From Cannabis sativa (taxonomy: Eukaryota; Streptophyta; Magnoliopsida; Rosales; Cannabaceae): a DNA stretch of 64,000 nucleotides. The notes beneath the pieces were generated by a model that saw only the letters and a program-made list of their open reading frames with translations, was not told where the DNA came from and made no database searches. The stretch spans positions 15,590,160 through 15,654,159 of the forward strand of contig NC_083601.1 in the NCBI RefSeq assembly GCF_029168945.1, written 5' to 3'. Made by a program: the position numbers and the translations under genes. Below are positions 47,233 to 59,306 of this stretch, piece by piece (the stretch's first letter is position 1; each line of letters opens with the position of its first letter).

Positions 47233-47283
47233 AAAACCGGCTAGCCGGTTTTTGTGGCCCTGCAAACCGGCTAGCCGGTTTGC
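47233..47283 (-). repeat. Two perfect palindromes in LTR
   Basis: A 20-bp perfect palindrome (47233-47252) and a 22-bp perfect palindrome (47262-47283) share the core ACCGGCTAGCCGGT. The partner LTR has altered versions at about 54077-54124. Confidence 0.92.
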
Positions 47284-48289
47284 ACCAGGTTTCCCAAAAC
47301 CTTTCATTCAATGCCCAATCTTCCACCAAATGCAATGAAACCTTCCAGAGTACCTAATTAGGGCATAAACAATAATTTCCAACCAGTAATTCACAGAACA
47401 AGCCATCAAAACCTAAGTTGCCATTAAAGCCCAAAGCTTTGAATTCAAAGCTCAAAGTTGCATAAAACTTACAATCAATCACTACACCAGCTGCTATGCA
47501 CTAAAATTAACTCATACAAACCCTAGAATTCGAACTAAACAAACATCAAACCTTAACAGCTCCTATAACCCAAAGTCACCATTTCAAACTAAGCAAAACT
47601 TAAAAAACTAAAGAGGGGTTCACTAGGGCTTACCTTAACTTGAATCTACCAAAGTTTCCTTGCTGAAATCACCAAAAATCAGCAGCCCCCTCCCTTGTTC
47701 TTGCTGCCTTCGAAGAGAGAGAGAGAGAAGAAAGAACTTCTCTTTCAAAATGACCCTTTTTTTTTAATTTTCTTTTCTTTCTTTTATTTTCTAAATTGAG
47801 GAAAAGGTTTTAATTAAAACCCTTTGCTGAAAGTTAAATGCTAGGTGTCAAATACCTAGGGCAGCCACCTATCTCCCATTTACTCAAATGACAAAAATGC
47901 TCTTAAAGTTATAACTTAGGTATTTCTAAAGCTAGGGGTAAAATGGTCAAATTCCATAACCCCGCTCAATCCCGATAATTATTTCCTTTAAAATGTTTCC
48001 CACCAAGAAATAAGGTTCTAAACTTACCCATATGATCAATCTAGCCATCCATCGCATTTTCCGTTGTCGCCGAACAAAAATTACAAAAATATTATATTCC
48101 ACATATAAACTAAATAATACCCCTAGAATTTAATAAAATCTCCGAAATTGAGAAATTATAACTCTAATATTTATTTCTAAATATTGGGATCCATTATTAA
48201 ATAAATTCACAAATAATAATAAAATAATAAAAATTAGTGCTAATTGCCTTTACTAATCCAAATTATTAGAGCGATCATTACAATTATTC

Positions 48290-51200
48290 CCCCGTTAAAA
48301 GGATTTCGTCCCCGAAATCTAACTTGAATAGCTCTGGATGTTGAGTCCTTATATCCGACCCCGATTCTCAGGTGGCTTCTTCCACCTTACTATTCCTCCA
48401 GAGTACTTTAACCAGTCCAATAGTCTTGTTCCGAATAACTTTTTCCTTTTTATCCAAAATCTGTACAGGTTGCTCCTCATAGAATAAATCTAGTTACAGT
48501 TCAAGGGCTTCATAACTCAAGACATGGTCGGGTCTGATACGTATTTCCTCAACATAGATATGTGAAATACGTTATGAACAGCCAATAACGCTGCTAGCCG
48601 ATATGTTACCTGCCCGACCTTCTCGAGTATCTGAAATGGCCCAATGAACCTAGGGCTTAACTTACCCTTCTTCCCGAAGCGTCTAATACCCTTCATTGGT
48701 GAAACCCGCAGGAAAACATGTTTCCCTGCCTGAAATGTAACATCTCTATGCTTCGGATCAGCATAACTTTTCTGCCTGCTTTGAGCAGCAAGCATCCGAG
48801 CCTTGATCTTATCAATAGCTTCATTGGTCCTCTGCACTAATTCTGGACCCGAGTACTTCCTTTCTCCTGTCTCGTCCCAATGAATAGGAGAACGACATTT
48901 TCTACCATATAACATCTCATAGGGAGCCATCCCTATTGTACTCTGGTAGCTATTGTTGTAGGAGAATTCAATTAAAGGCAAGTACCTACTCCATGAACCC
49001 TCAAAGTCCATGACACAGGCTCGCAGTAGGTCTTCTAAAATCTGAATAGTTCTTTCTGATTGACCATCAGCCTGAGGGTGAAAGGCTGTACTAGACTTTA
49101 ACTTGGTACCCATAGCCTTCTGAAGACTCACCCAAAACTTCGATGTGAACTTTGGATCCCTGTCTGATACAATGGATTTAGGGGCTCCATGGAGACAAAC
49201 TATCTCCTTCACATACAATTCAGCATATTGATCCACTGAATATGTAACTTTCACTGGTAAGAAGTGAGCTGACTTTGTGAATCTGTCCACGATAACCCAA
49301 ACAGAATCATACATTTCAGTAGTTCTAGGCAAACCAGTTACAAAGTCCATTGCGACGTCCTCCCACTTCCATTCTGGAAGGACTAAAGGCTGTAATAACC
49401 CTGCCGGCCTCTGATGTTCAGCCTTAATCTGCTGGCAGGTTAAACACTTGGACACGTAGTCCACCACATCTCTTTTCATCCCATACCACCAGAAGTAGGG
49501 TTTTAAATCCTGATATATCTTGGTGGTTCCCTGATGCAACGAATAAGGCGTGGTGTGAGCTTCATCAAGTATCTCTTTCTTAAGCTCACCCACACTAGGA
49601 ACTCAAACTCGAGCTTTATATAACAACATTTCATTGTTCGAGACTGAAAAGCCTCTAGGCCGACCAGTTATTACTTTGTCTCGAACCTTAACTAGCTCAG
49701 GATCTTCCCGCTATGCCTTTCTGATTCTCTCTAACAGATCAGATTGGAGTGCTACATTATATAATTTCTCGACCATGAACTCAATCCCTACACTAACCAT
49801 TTCCGAGGCTAGTTGAGGGGCTATCATAACTGGGGTATAAACTTGCACGAGACCTTTTTTTGCTTAAAGTATTGGTTACAACATTGGCTTTCCCGGGGTG
49901 ATACAGTATTTAAGACACTTATGATCAGCATAAATCTCACGCTTTTCACCGTAAAAATAATGTCGCCAAATCTTTAGAGCAAAAACCACAGCAGCGAGCT
50001 CTAAATCATGAGTTGGATAACGCTGCTCATAATCTTTCAGTTGACGAGAGGCAAAGGTTAAAACTCTGTCAGCTTGCATCAGCACACATCCCAGACCATA
50101 TCTGGATGCATCAAATTATACCACAAATTTCTCTTGATCTGATGGCAAAGCTAACACCGGAGCTGTTATCAAACGTTACTTCAACTCCTGAAAGCTTGAC
50201 TCACACTTATCTGACCACACAAATCTCTGATTTTTCTTAGTCAATTCGGTTAGGGGCATAAAAAGTTTAGAAAATCCTTCGACGAAACGTCGATAATACC
50301 CTGCTAACCCGAGAAAACTTCAAATTTTCGTCACAGACTTGGGTCTCGGCCAATTCTTCACTGATTCCACCTTGTTTGGATCGACCATAATTCCATTCTT
50401 CCCAACAATATGTCCCAGAAAGGACATTTCAGACAACCAGAATTCGCACTTTTTGAACTTGGCATACAGCTTGTGATCCCTAAGTCGTTGTAACACCATT
50501 CGAAGATGATGCTCGTGCTCCTCTTCTGACCGAGAGTATACAAGAATGTCATCGATAAACACTATAACGCAGTTATCGAGGAAATCCTTGAACACCTTAT
50601 TCATGAGATCCATAAAGGCCGCAGGAGCATTAGTCAATCCGAATGACATTACCAGAAACTCATAGTGCCCATATCTGGTTCTAAAAGCAGTCTTCGGTAT
50701 GTCCTCCTCCCGAATTCTGAGTTGGTGATAACCCGACCGTAAATCAATCTTTGAAAACACAGTCTTTCCCTGAAGCTGATCGAACAAATCGTCGATTCTG
50801 GGCAACGGGTACTTATTCTTAATCGTCAGATTGTTAAGTTCCCGATAATCAATACACATTCTGAGGGAATCATCTTTCTTTTTCACAAAGAGAACCGGAG
50901 CTCCCCAGGGCGATACACTGGGTCGAATAAACCCAATGTCCAGCATCCCCTGAAGTTGCAACTTAAGCTCCTTGAGTTCTGCTGGAGCCATCCTATATGG
51001 AGCTTTAGAAACAGGTTCGACTCCAGGTGCCAAATCAATAACAAAATCAATCTCTCGCTGTGGCGGCAATCCCGGCAACTCCTCGGGAAACACATCAAGA
51101 AAATCTTTCACTACCCGGACTACCTCAGGCCCAAATGTTTCAGGTCTGCTGAAGTCAAATACCACCGCTAGAAATCCTACACAACCATTGCATAGTAAAT

Positions 51201-52409
51201 CCCTAGCTCTCAGCACAGAAATAACCGAGATCCGAGACCCCTGAACCGATCCAACATAAACAAATGGATCTTCACCTTCCGGCTGAAAAATCACCATTTT
51301 ACGCCTACAATCTATACTGGCCGAATACTTGGATAAAAAATCCATTCCCAGTATAATATCAAACTCAGTTAGTTCCAGTTCTATACGATCAACGCTCAAC
51401 TCCCTATCTTTGATCCTAACTGGCATAGACCTAATACGCCTATTGGAGACCACCAACTCCCCACTAGGCACTCGGGTTCCAAACCCTCTTTCTAAAATAT
51501 CCCAAGGCCTACCCAAAAATGAATTATTCTCATAGCTACATATGAACATGTAGCTTCCTAATCAAATAACACAATATAAAAGAAGTCGTTTACAAGGAAC
51601 TGACCTGCCACTACAGAAGGGCCTACTGCATCATCAGTTTGAGCATTAGCATTCACCGGGGTAGGAACAAATACCGCTTTCTGCTCTTGTTCTTCTTTCT
51701 CCACCTGTGGGCAATCTTTCTTAAAATGCCCAACCTTGCCACATTGAAAACATACCTTTCGGTTGCATTCTCCGGGATGATGTTTCATGCAACGTGGGCA
51801 CTCAGGGTAAGAATAACCCTGACGTCCTCCCTTGCCTTGAAACCTTCGGAACCGCTTGTTCTGTCTTAAACCCACCACTGATGACGTAGGTTTCCTCTTT
51901 TGCTCAATCATGGAGCTCCTACCACTTTCACCATAATCTGGATTCAGGCAGGTAATATTCTGACCCTCTGCCATAATCTCCTGAGGTCTCATAATAATTT
52001 CCTCAGGGCTTTCAGTCCAAGAAGCATTCTCCACATTTGAACCTCCCTGAAAGTCTGAAGGTTCTTGGATCCAAATCTTTCCATGTAATGGTTCCAGAGT
52101 ACCAGCCATTCCATGCTTCGCGGGTAATACCGAATCAAAAATGATTGGCATATGCGGTAAAGTTACTACAGGAGACCTTTGCTGTTTCAACCTCTGAATC
52201 TCTTCTTCATGTCGTTGAATCACAGCTTCCATTTTTGCAAACCTTTGCTCCAAATCCAACGGAGCCTGTGACGGATAACCATCACTCCCGTCGGAAGCCC
52301 TCCAAGAGATTTCACCTTGGTTACGGGGACAATTTGGATTCCATTCTCTCCAACCGTTACTAGCCCTGGCCACTTTACTCTGACTCTCCATATAGCACCA
52401 GGTGTCCAT
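48290..52409 (-). pseudogene. Chromovirus gag-pol with missing Gag core and damaged protease
   Basis: The Gag frame (52409-51558) starts MDTWCYMESQSKVARASN. It has a coiled-coil-like segment and a CCHC knuckle (CFQCGKVGHFKKDC, about 51750), but the central retrotransposon Gag domain is absent. The protease motif expected as DSGATHS reads D-stop-EATCS at 51558-51560, with a frameshift just after. The next frame (51549-50320) has FIDDILVYS and [12 protein letters not shown] and ends at a stop after KSVTKI. RNase H is damaged by a small deletion after DHKCLKY (about 49915). Integrase and the chromodomain-like tail (49593-48350) read [23 protein letters not shown] and DGQSERT. Several lesions make autonomy impossible. 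Confidence 0.9.
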
Positions 52410-52668
52410 TTTATAAGACTAACCTGTCAGTTAGTAAGTCAGTCTGGTCAGGCAACGGCCTATTACATACTTACTACCGCACTTAAGGATTTTAAGGCAA
52501 TGCACTTAACATAAATAATTACAATCTAATATGCTTCCTAACATGCTTTCACATTCGTAACTTTTAAAAAGAAAATACTAAACAAGTACGGGCTTACTGA
52601 ACCGTGAACCGAGCTTTCTCTGATGAAGATTGTACATATCTTAGCAAGCTTCGGTAGACAAACCTGGC

Positions 52669-52681
52669 GGCTCTGATACCA
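52669..52681 (-). other. Primer-binding site of the minus-strand chromovirus
   Basis: On the minus strand TGGTATCAGAGCC is an exact match to the complement of the plant initiator-methionine tRNA 3' end, four bases from the LTR. Confidence 0.93.
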
Positions 52682-52685
52682 AAAT

Positions 52686-55122
52686 TGTAACGCCCTAATG
52701 CTAAGGCACGCTACAGTGCTTTTTCAATAATTGTGCAATCTTTGCTAATCAAAGAAATTTCCCGAAAAACGTGTCAAATTAAAACTTTTGCATTAAATAC
52801 TAAACTTTGTAATTTAATAAAAAGTTTACAAGTGCTGGGATCCCGATTTTTAAAACTTTACAAACTTTACTTTTCAAGCATACATTCGAAAATATACAGA
52901 TTTACAGGTCGCACAGCGACTTTCAAAATACAACTCCCAGATATCCCGAGACCGAACACTCCAGGTCGCGCTGCTTTGACATGTACAATCTCACCCGAGC
53001 TCAGGTCCACTTCTGTTCAGCCTTCGCCTTTCCTTTACCTACACATGAAAGTAGAAACTGTGAGTCGACAGACTCAGTAAGAAATGCATATAACATATCA
53101 CATAAATTCTGACCTGTAAATAGGCGCCCATACACCTATCTACAGGGCTTAACAGATGAGCAAGAACGTTCTAACTGCTTGTGCTACTGACCATGATATC
53201 ACTCCTACTAGCACTATAATCGTGCTGTAGGACCGACACTATGTTTGTGCCGCTATGATAGCATCAATAGCATCCAAAAGTATGATTGGCCATGATATCA
53301 CTCTTAACCAGTACGATGCCTGTACTGCTGAACCGACACAATGGTTGTGTCGCTATGATAGTACCAAAACATACTTTCCAGGGTGAATAACACTCTTAAC
53401 CAGTACAATGCCTGTACTGCTGAACCGACACAATGGTTGTGTCGCTATGATATCACCCAAATACATACAAAGATACACACAGCATGCATATATATATCAT
53501 ACATATACATACACCCAGGGGCGGACCCACATTGTAGCGAGGGGGGGCAGTCGCCCCCCCTGAAAAAAAAAATCGAGAAAAAAATGTATATGGATTTTAA
53601 TTAGTTACAACATATATTTGTATTAAAAGATGATATTTATAGACATAATAGTAACCTTAGTGTAATGGTTAAGGTAGTTGGTAAATAGGTTAGAGGGTAA
53701 AGGTTCAAATCCCACTAACTACACTTTATATTTTCTTTTTAATTTTATTTACGCCCCCCCTCACTTTAAATTCTGGGTCCGCCACTGCATACACCCAGAT
53801 ATTTATATCACACGTTATATTCAGTTCTTACCTGTTTTCCGAATTCAAACGTGCTTGCCGACCTGAACGGAAATCTCGTGCTAGATGGATGCCCTAATCA
53901 CATTTTGAAACCGGGTAAGTTACATGATTCAAAACCCTAATCCCGGGAAACCCAAAACCAAAACCCTAGGTTCTGCTATACTCTTAATGGGTTATTCTAA
54001 CTCTGGAAATGGGGAAACACCCAACCGAGGCATCGAAATGGCAAAAATTGAGAAAATGAAAGGCCGGGAACCGCCAAAGCAGGCTAGCCGGTTTTGCAAA
54101 CCTAAAGCCGGCTAGCCGGTTTGCACCAGGTTTCCCAAAACCTTTCATTCAATGCCCAATCTTCCACCAAATGCAATGAAACCTTCCAGAGTACCTAATT
54201 AGGGCATAAACAATAATTTCCAACCAGTAATTCACAGAACAAGCCATCAAAACCTAAGTTGCCATTAAAGCCCAAAGCTTTGAATTCAAAGCTCAAAGTT
54301 GCATAAAACTTACAATCAATCACTACACCAGCTGCTATGCACTAAAATTAACTCATACAAACCCTAAAATTCGAACTAAACAAACATCAAACCTTAACAG
54401 CTCCTATAACCCAAAGTCACCATTTCAAACTAAGCAAAACTTAAAAAACTAAAGAGGGGTTCACTAGGGCTTACCTTAACTTGAATCTCCCAAAGTTTCC
54501 TTGCTGAAATCACCAAAAATCAGCAGCCCCCTCCCTTGTTCTTGCTGCCTTCGAAGAGAGAGAGAGAGAAGAAAGAACTTCTCTTTCAAAATGACCCTTT
54601 TTTTTTAATTTTCTTTTCTTTCTTTTATTTTCTAAATTGAGGAAAAGGTTTTAATTAAAACCCTTTGCTGAAAGTTAAATGCTAGGTGTCAAATACCTAG
54701 GGCAGCCACCTATCTCCCATTTACTCAAATGACAAAAATGCCCTTAAAGTTATAACTTAGGTATTTCTAAAGCTAGGGGTAAAATGGTCAAATTCCATAA
54801 CCCCGCTCAATCCCGATAATTATTTCCTTTAAAATGTTTCCCACCAAGAAATAAGGTTCTAAACTTACCCATATGATCAATCTAGCCATCCATCGCATTT
54901 TCCGTTGTTGCCGAACAAAAATTACAAAATATTATATTCCACATATAAACTAAATAATACCCCTAGAATTTAATAAAATCTCCGAAATTGAGAAATTATA
55001 ACTCTAATATTTATTTCTAAATATTGGGATCCATTATTAAATAAATTCACAAATAATAATAAAATAATAAAAATTAGTGCTAATTGCCTTTACTAATCCA
55101 AATTATTAGAGCGATCATTACA
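52686..55122 (-). repeat. 5' LTR of the minus-strand chromovirus
   Basis: 2437 bp; equal to the partner LTR apart from the 272-bp MITE plus its 8-bp duplication and a few small changes. Confidence 0.94.
53516..53787. mobile_element. hAT MITE in the right LTR
   Basis: This 272-bp element has inverted ends CAGGGGCGGACCCA/TGGGTCCGCCACTG and an exact 8-bp duplication CATACACC (53508-53515, 53788-53795). The partner LTR shows the empty site with one copy. It has poly-G/poly-C runs near each end (53540-53560, 53752-53760). Confidence 0.95.
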
Positions 55123-55127
55123 TTCAT

Positions 55128-55569
55128 AATCTACATGAATTGTATTTAAAATAATTTTTAAGCCATGCGAGCATTTTAGATTTAATTTATTTGTAGAAGA
55201 AATAATATTCATAATTTTATATGTGTCGTTTATTTTTCAGCTTATTTATTTATTTCTCTAAACAGAATTTGTAGTTTTCTTCTAAACAAATTGAAAAACC
55301 TTACAAAATTTTCAAAATACAATAGAAAAATGTAAGATTTCACCTAAACTCTGTGTTAACAAAATATTATTTAAGATATTAATTAATCACCTACATATTA
55401 AAAAATATTATTTATACTTTACATGTACAACACCTTAAAGAGTATTTAAACAATGTGACACTTTTTTTGGTAAATAAGAATATTTTTATTTACAAATTTA
55501 AATTTATATATATAAATTTAAAAAATTATGTAAATAATATATTAAAATTGTAACATATTTATATGTATA
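55128..55569. repeat. Duplicated AT-rich unit A, middle part
   Basis: Matches 57317-57750 (unit B) with scattered differences, for example GTTTTTAAGCCATGTGAGCTT versus the ATTTTTAAGCCATGCGAGCAT form. There is no coding potential. Confidence 0.8.
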
Positions 55570-56252
55570 AAAAGTGTTAAATGCCAAAATATTACATATT
55601 TTATAGTGTAAAAATACAAAATAAAATTAATTCTTTATAATATTTTCTTCAAATTAATGCAATATATTTTTATATTGAAAATATTTTATTAAAGATTAAT
55701 TTTTTCTTTGTTTATAAATAATAATTAGTATTTATGGCATAATAGAGAAAAAGAAATAAAAAGTTAAGGAAATGCATTGTTTTTATTTAAAGAAATACAA
55801 ATTAATTAGATTTTAAATAAATATTTTCATTAAAATTGTTATGATATATTTCATGTTGAAAATATTTTGTTTGGATTTAATTTTGTTTGTGTTTGATTGA
55901 GAAAATAGCATTTGTGAAAAGAGTGGAAAAGAAATAAAAAGATGATAGAAATGAGGCCCAAAGAAGTGAAGTGACATTTTTAAAATCTAGTAATAACACA
56001 AAGGACAAAAGCCCAAAAAAGGGCCCAATTTTTGCTCAGTCGACAGCCTCGCCACATGGCGGGCTATCATTTGCTCCGCAGGCCCACGACAGGCGCACCA
56101 GGGGGACTGTCCACCTCTTCTTCCTCACGCGCGTGTGACGCGCGGCCCCTTCTAGGCCTCTCGTCTGCCTCACGCCCCAAAGGCGTGATTGGTCCTCTGT
56201 GACCGCTTCGCTTCACCAGCCCAAATACTTCATTTTTTAGGCAACCAAGCAA

Positions 56253-56306
56253 TGACACGTGGCACCGCCTCACTCAAAGCAACTAATCAGCAGCTGCCAC
56301 GTGTCA
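56253..56306 (+). promoter_or_regulatory. Inverted pair of G-box motifs in solo LTR
   Basis: TGACACGTGGCA (56253-56264) and its exact reverse complement TGCCACGTGTCA (56295-56306) stand about 90-140 bp before TATAAATAG. The CACGTG core is the classic target of plant bZIP and bHLH factors. Confidence 0.7.
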
Positions 56307-56391
56307 CTCCGAATTAACTTTTATGTATTTATATTTTTACTCACATGCAATTTGTAATAAGTTTAATTGCGCATTAGTCCTTATACCCTTC

Positions 56392-56400
56392 TATAAATAG
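56392..56400 (+). promoter_or_regulatory. TATA box of solo LTR
   Basis: TATAAATAG is followed by AAGCTTAGG and a leader rich in purines with AACGCTCAGAGCGCTCAG. Confidence 0.7.
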
Positions 56401-57149
56401 AAGCTTAGGTTTTTAGAATTCAATTTCAGACTGAAAAATTTAGAGAAAACGCTCAGAGCGCTCAGTGTTAGTTTACCGCTTTCTTAGTTAATTTTCTTAT
56501 GGGTTTCTAAGTTCCCTTATTATTAAGGAGGACGATGAAACTAGTGTATTTGATTAAGTATTTATTTTTATTTTGATTCTTAGTACAATATATGCTTATG
56601 ATTTTCGCTTCTTAAAATAATTTCTTTCATATTTAATATCACGTATTTTTTATAGTTAGAAATTATTTATGCTTGGTTCTACATTTTATAAAAAAATAAT
56701 ATTCTTTGATTTTTTGTATTTACATTAAATTGTTTCACATTTAATGCTTAGAAATTATAATTTTAAAGCGAAGAAAAATCTATTTTTTGTTAGAAAATAA
56801 TTGGTTTGATTACTGATTAAATTATGAGAATCAATATAAACATAAATATTTTTGTATACACCTAAGTGGATTCTGAACCCTCAATAATATCCCCAAATAT
56901 CACTGAAAATATATGTTACTGTCATTTTTATCGTTTAAACACTTTATTTTATTTTGTTACCAAAAACCTCACCATTCTTGGGACAAGGTTAGAGTTTTAT
57001 TAGCTTAGATTAAATAAGTATTTTCTTTGATTTCACGCAATTCTCATGGGTTCGACCTCGTTCTTCACAATCTCCATAATACAATAAAGATTCGTGCGCT
57101 TGCGAGTTGATAAATGTAAAATGTACCACTTTCGGTACACAACAAAAAG

Positions 57150-57293
57150 TATTGAATTAGTTATACTTCTAAAAATATAAATAATATATGTTATATATTA
57201 TTTTATTTTATTAAAAAAAAAAACCTTATTGAATAAAATATTAATCACTTACCAATAAATAATAGGAACACAATAAGACTAAGAAATCAAAAT
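57150..57293. repeat. Duplicated unit A, right part
   Basis: Begins TATTGAATTAGTTATA, as does unit B after 57755, then diverges into AT-rich sequence leading straight into unit B. Confidence 0.6.
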
Positions 57294-57780
57294 GACATAA
57301 TAAAAACATTATTCATAACCTACATGAATAATATTTGAATAGTTTTTAAGCCATGTGAGCTTTTTAGATTTAATTTATTTGTAGAAAAAATAATATTTAT
57401 AGTTTTATATGTATAGTTTATTTCTTAACTTATTTATTTATTTATTTTTAAATAGAATTTATGGTTTTCTTTTAAGTAAATTGAAAAACCTCACAAAGTT
57501 TTTGAAATAAAATGAAAAAATATAAGACTTCACTAAATTCTGTGTTAAAAAAATTATTATTTAAAGTATTAATCAAGCACCTATATATTAAAAAATATTA
57601 TTTATACTTTATAAAAGAGTATTAAAACAATGTGACACTTTTTTTTTCTTGGTAAATAAGAATATTTTCATTTACAAATTTAAATATATATATAAATTTA
57701 AAAAATTGTGTAAATAATATATTAAAAATTGTAACATATTTATATATATAAAAAGTATTGAATTAGTTATAGTTTATATT
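57294..57780. repeat. Duplicated AT-rich unit B (empty-site copy)
   Basis: Starts GACATAATAAAAACATTATT and carries no insertion, so it records the pre-insertion state of both the Gypsy site (after ATTCAT) and the solo LTR site (AAAAG). AT-rich sequence without a gene continues to 58112. Confidence 0.8.
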
Positions 57781-58112
57781 GTATTATAAAAAATGTGTTT
57801 TTATTTTAAAGAAAAATATAAACAAAGAAAAACTATATATAATTTGTAAAAAAATATAATTATTAAAGATATATAATTATTTATCGAAATATATAAATTT
57901 TTTATTTTTATATATTTAATACAAATTTAAAAGTTATTGGGTAAGATATTAATCATATGTGGGACTTTAAGTTTATATTTGTAGTAGTTTACTTCTAAAT
58001 AAAATATGCAAATGTCACAAAATTTTTAAAATATAACGAAAAAAATCTAGGATGACACCTAGATTCTTTTGTGCTTTCCTTTATATTTATATATAGATAT
58101 AGATTTTAAGGT

Positions 58113-58452
58113 GTATACACATTTGGTATCTTATGTTTTATTCAAATACAAGTACCTTATATTTTCAATAATACTTATTTAGTATCCTGTGTTTTAAAAT
58201 TATACATATTTGGTACCCTAAACCCAAATTTTTTTTATAAAATTTTATCAGTACAATCAAACTATCTTTAATTTTATAAATTCTAAATTTAAATTAATTA
58301 TTTGATTACATATAACTAAGAACTGTTTAGTCAAATTAATAAAATTATATTGATCATATTTTAATTTATGGTACTAAATATGTATAATTTCAAAATATAA
58401 AGTACCAAATAAATATTATTGAAAACATAAGGTACTAAATGTATAAATGTAT
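58113..58452. mobile_element. Foldback MITE with long inverted repeats
   Basis: The left arm has CATTTGGTATCTTATG, TTTCAATAATACTTATTTAG and ATTATACATATTTGGTACC. These recur in inverted order in the right arm (GGTACTAAATATGTATAAT, AAATAAATATTATTGAAAAC, CATAAGGTACTAAATG). Arms are about 100 bp each around a 130-bp middle. The target duplication is unclear; the structure suggests a Mutator-like or foldback MITE. Confidence 0.7.
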
Positions 58453-58901
58453 TTTTCATACAAAAACATGTACTAAACGAGTATATTCTTAAATTTTACT
58501 TAAATGGTTTGATTTAATTTAAAAAATTTGGTTCAAAAAATATAAAAAAAGATCAAACCAATCTGTGAACACTATTACCTATCAACGAACCATAAACCAA
58601 GCACAACTCGTCCAATCAAAATCAAAATAATGTTTCCCAAAAAATAAGGTGGTTGTGATGAATTATACTATAATCTCTCCCAATTCCCAAATAATTTCAC
58701 GGCTTCACCTCTTTCCCACATAAAGAAACCTGTTGACTTTGGTGATTCCTTACCAAATTTTGAATCCCATCACTTTATAAAATAAACAAAAAAAAAACCA
58801 TCACTATCCAAAACAACTATATATAGGAGAGAATTAGAAAAAGAAAGAGCATAGCAGAACAAGTATTTATAATTGCTAGTACTATAGAGTAGAAGAACTC
58901 A
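58453..58901 (+). promoter_or_regulatory. Upstream region of first small basic protein gene
   Basis: TATATATAGG (58818-58827) is 75 bp before the ATG. About 270 bp upstream (58620-58890), from AATCAAAATAATGTTTCCC onward, is duplicated with changes before the second gene at 59553-59810. This shows that the promoter was copied along with the coding region. Confidence 0.65.
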
Positions 58902-59306
58902 ATGGCTGAAACAGTGTCTTCATCATCATCATCGCCACCTGTGGTCTTGGCCGAGTCTAAGCACCATTTTGGGCTCCAACGATTCTTGTTTAATCCAAAG
59001 TGTTGGAAGAGACTGAGATGTTGTTTCCCCATCTGCTTGGGGATGCCATTAACATCTGATCATGATCATGGAGATCAAGATGAAGACCATGCAAAAAAAT
59101 CAGTAAGAAGAAGAGTTGGCTCAAAGAAGAGTAAAAAGAAAAAAAGGGAGGAGAATAAGAACTTGAGTTGTGTTACTATAAATACAAACAAATATAGCAG
59201 TTTACAAGAGCGAGAAGAGAATATCAAGGTTGTGATCCGTTACTGCAAGGATACTCTGTCATCAACCCCTTCTTCCTCATCAAGTACTACTCTTTCACAA
59301 GGCTAA
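58902..59306 (+). CDS. Small basic cysteine-containing protein, paralogue 1 (unknown function)
   Basis: This intronless frame encodes 134 residues starting MAETVSSSSSSPPVV. I do not recognise the family. It has a serine-rich N-terminus, then SKHHFGLQRF and the block WKRLRCCFPICLGMPLTS (about residues 36-53). An acidic-histidine stretch DHDHGDQDEDH is followed by a strongly basic run (RRRVGSKKSKKKKRE) that could be a nuclear localisation signal. A helix EREENIKVVIRYCKDTLSST and a serine tail end the protein. The paired cysteines next to hydrophobic residues could be lipidated or bind metal; that is speculation. A close paralogue lies 487 bp downstream, and the conserved blocks in both indicate selection. 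TATATATAGG stands 75 bp upstream. Confidence 0.75.
   Translation: MAETVSSSSSSPPVVLAESKHHFGLQRFLFNPKCWKRLRCCFPICLGMPLTSDHDHGDQDEDHAKKSVRRRVGSKKSKKKKREENKNLSCVTINTNKYSSLQEREENIKVVIRYCKDTLSSTPSSSSSTTLSQG

Larger units (their letters stand above)
46119..48282 (-). repeat. 3' LTR of the minus-strand chromovirus
   Basis: A 2164-bp LTR. It contains hairpin-rich tandem repeats (46617-46890), a stem-loop (46494-46509) and two perfect palindromes (47233-47252, 47262-47283). Confidence 0.94.
46119..55122 (-). mobile_element. Complete Ty3/Gypsy chromovirus (Tekay/Del-like), minus strand, recent
   Basis: LTRs are at 46119-48282 and 52686-55122, with target duplication TTCAT at 46114-46118 and 55123-55127. 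A perfect initiator-methionine tRNA PBS (52669-52681) lies four bases inside the 5' LTR. The purine tract (plus strand ATTATTCCCCCGTT) adjoins the 3' LTR. The LTRs are nearly identical except for a hAT MITE in the right copy and a cluster of changes at the palindromes, so insertion is young. The coding region has lost the central Gag domain and its protease motif, so it probably moved with proteins from another copy. The duplicated unit B supports the insertion site. Confidence 0.95.
55575..57144 (+). mobile_element. Solo LTR, probably Ty3/Gypsy
   Basis: 1570 bp running TGTTAAATGCC...GGTACACAACA, flanked by AAAAG (55570-55574, 57145-57149). Unit B at 57746-57760 shows the same site empty with one AAAAG. 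TATAAATAG is at 56392-56400, and an inverted pair of G-boxes lies upstream. Near the right end, CTCATGGGTTCGACCTCG and GTGCGCTTGCGAGTTG resemble conserved LTR ends of Athila or Tat-like Gypsy elements. The lineage is tentative. Confidence 0.88.

Noticed and set aside
56067..56273. Arginine-rich minus-strand open frame in the GC-rich part of the solo LTR
   Set aside because: GC-rich U3 sequence with G-boxes explains it; no homology and no start context.
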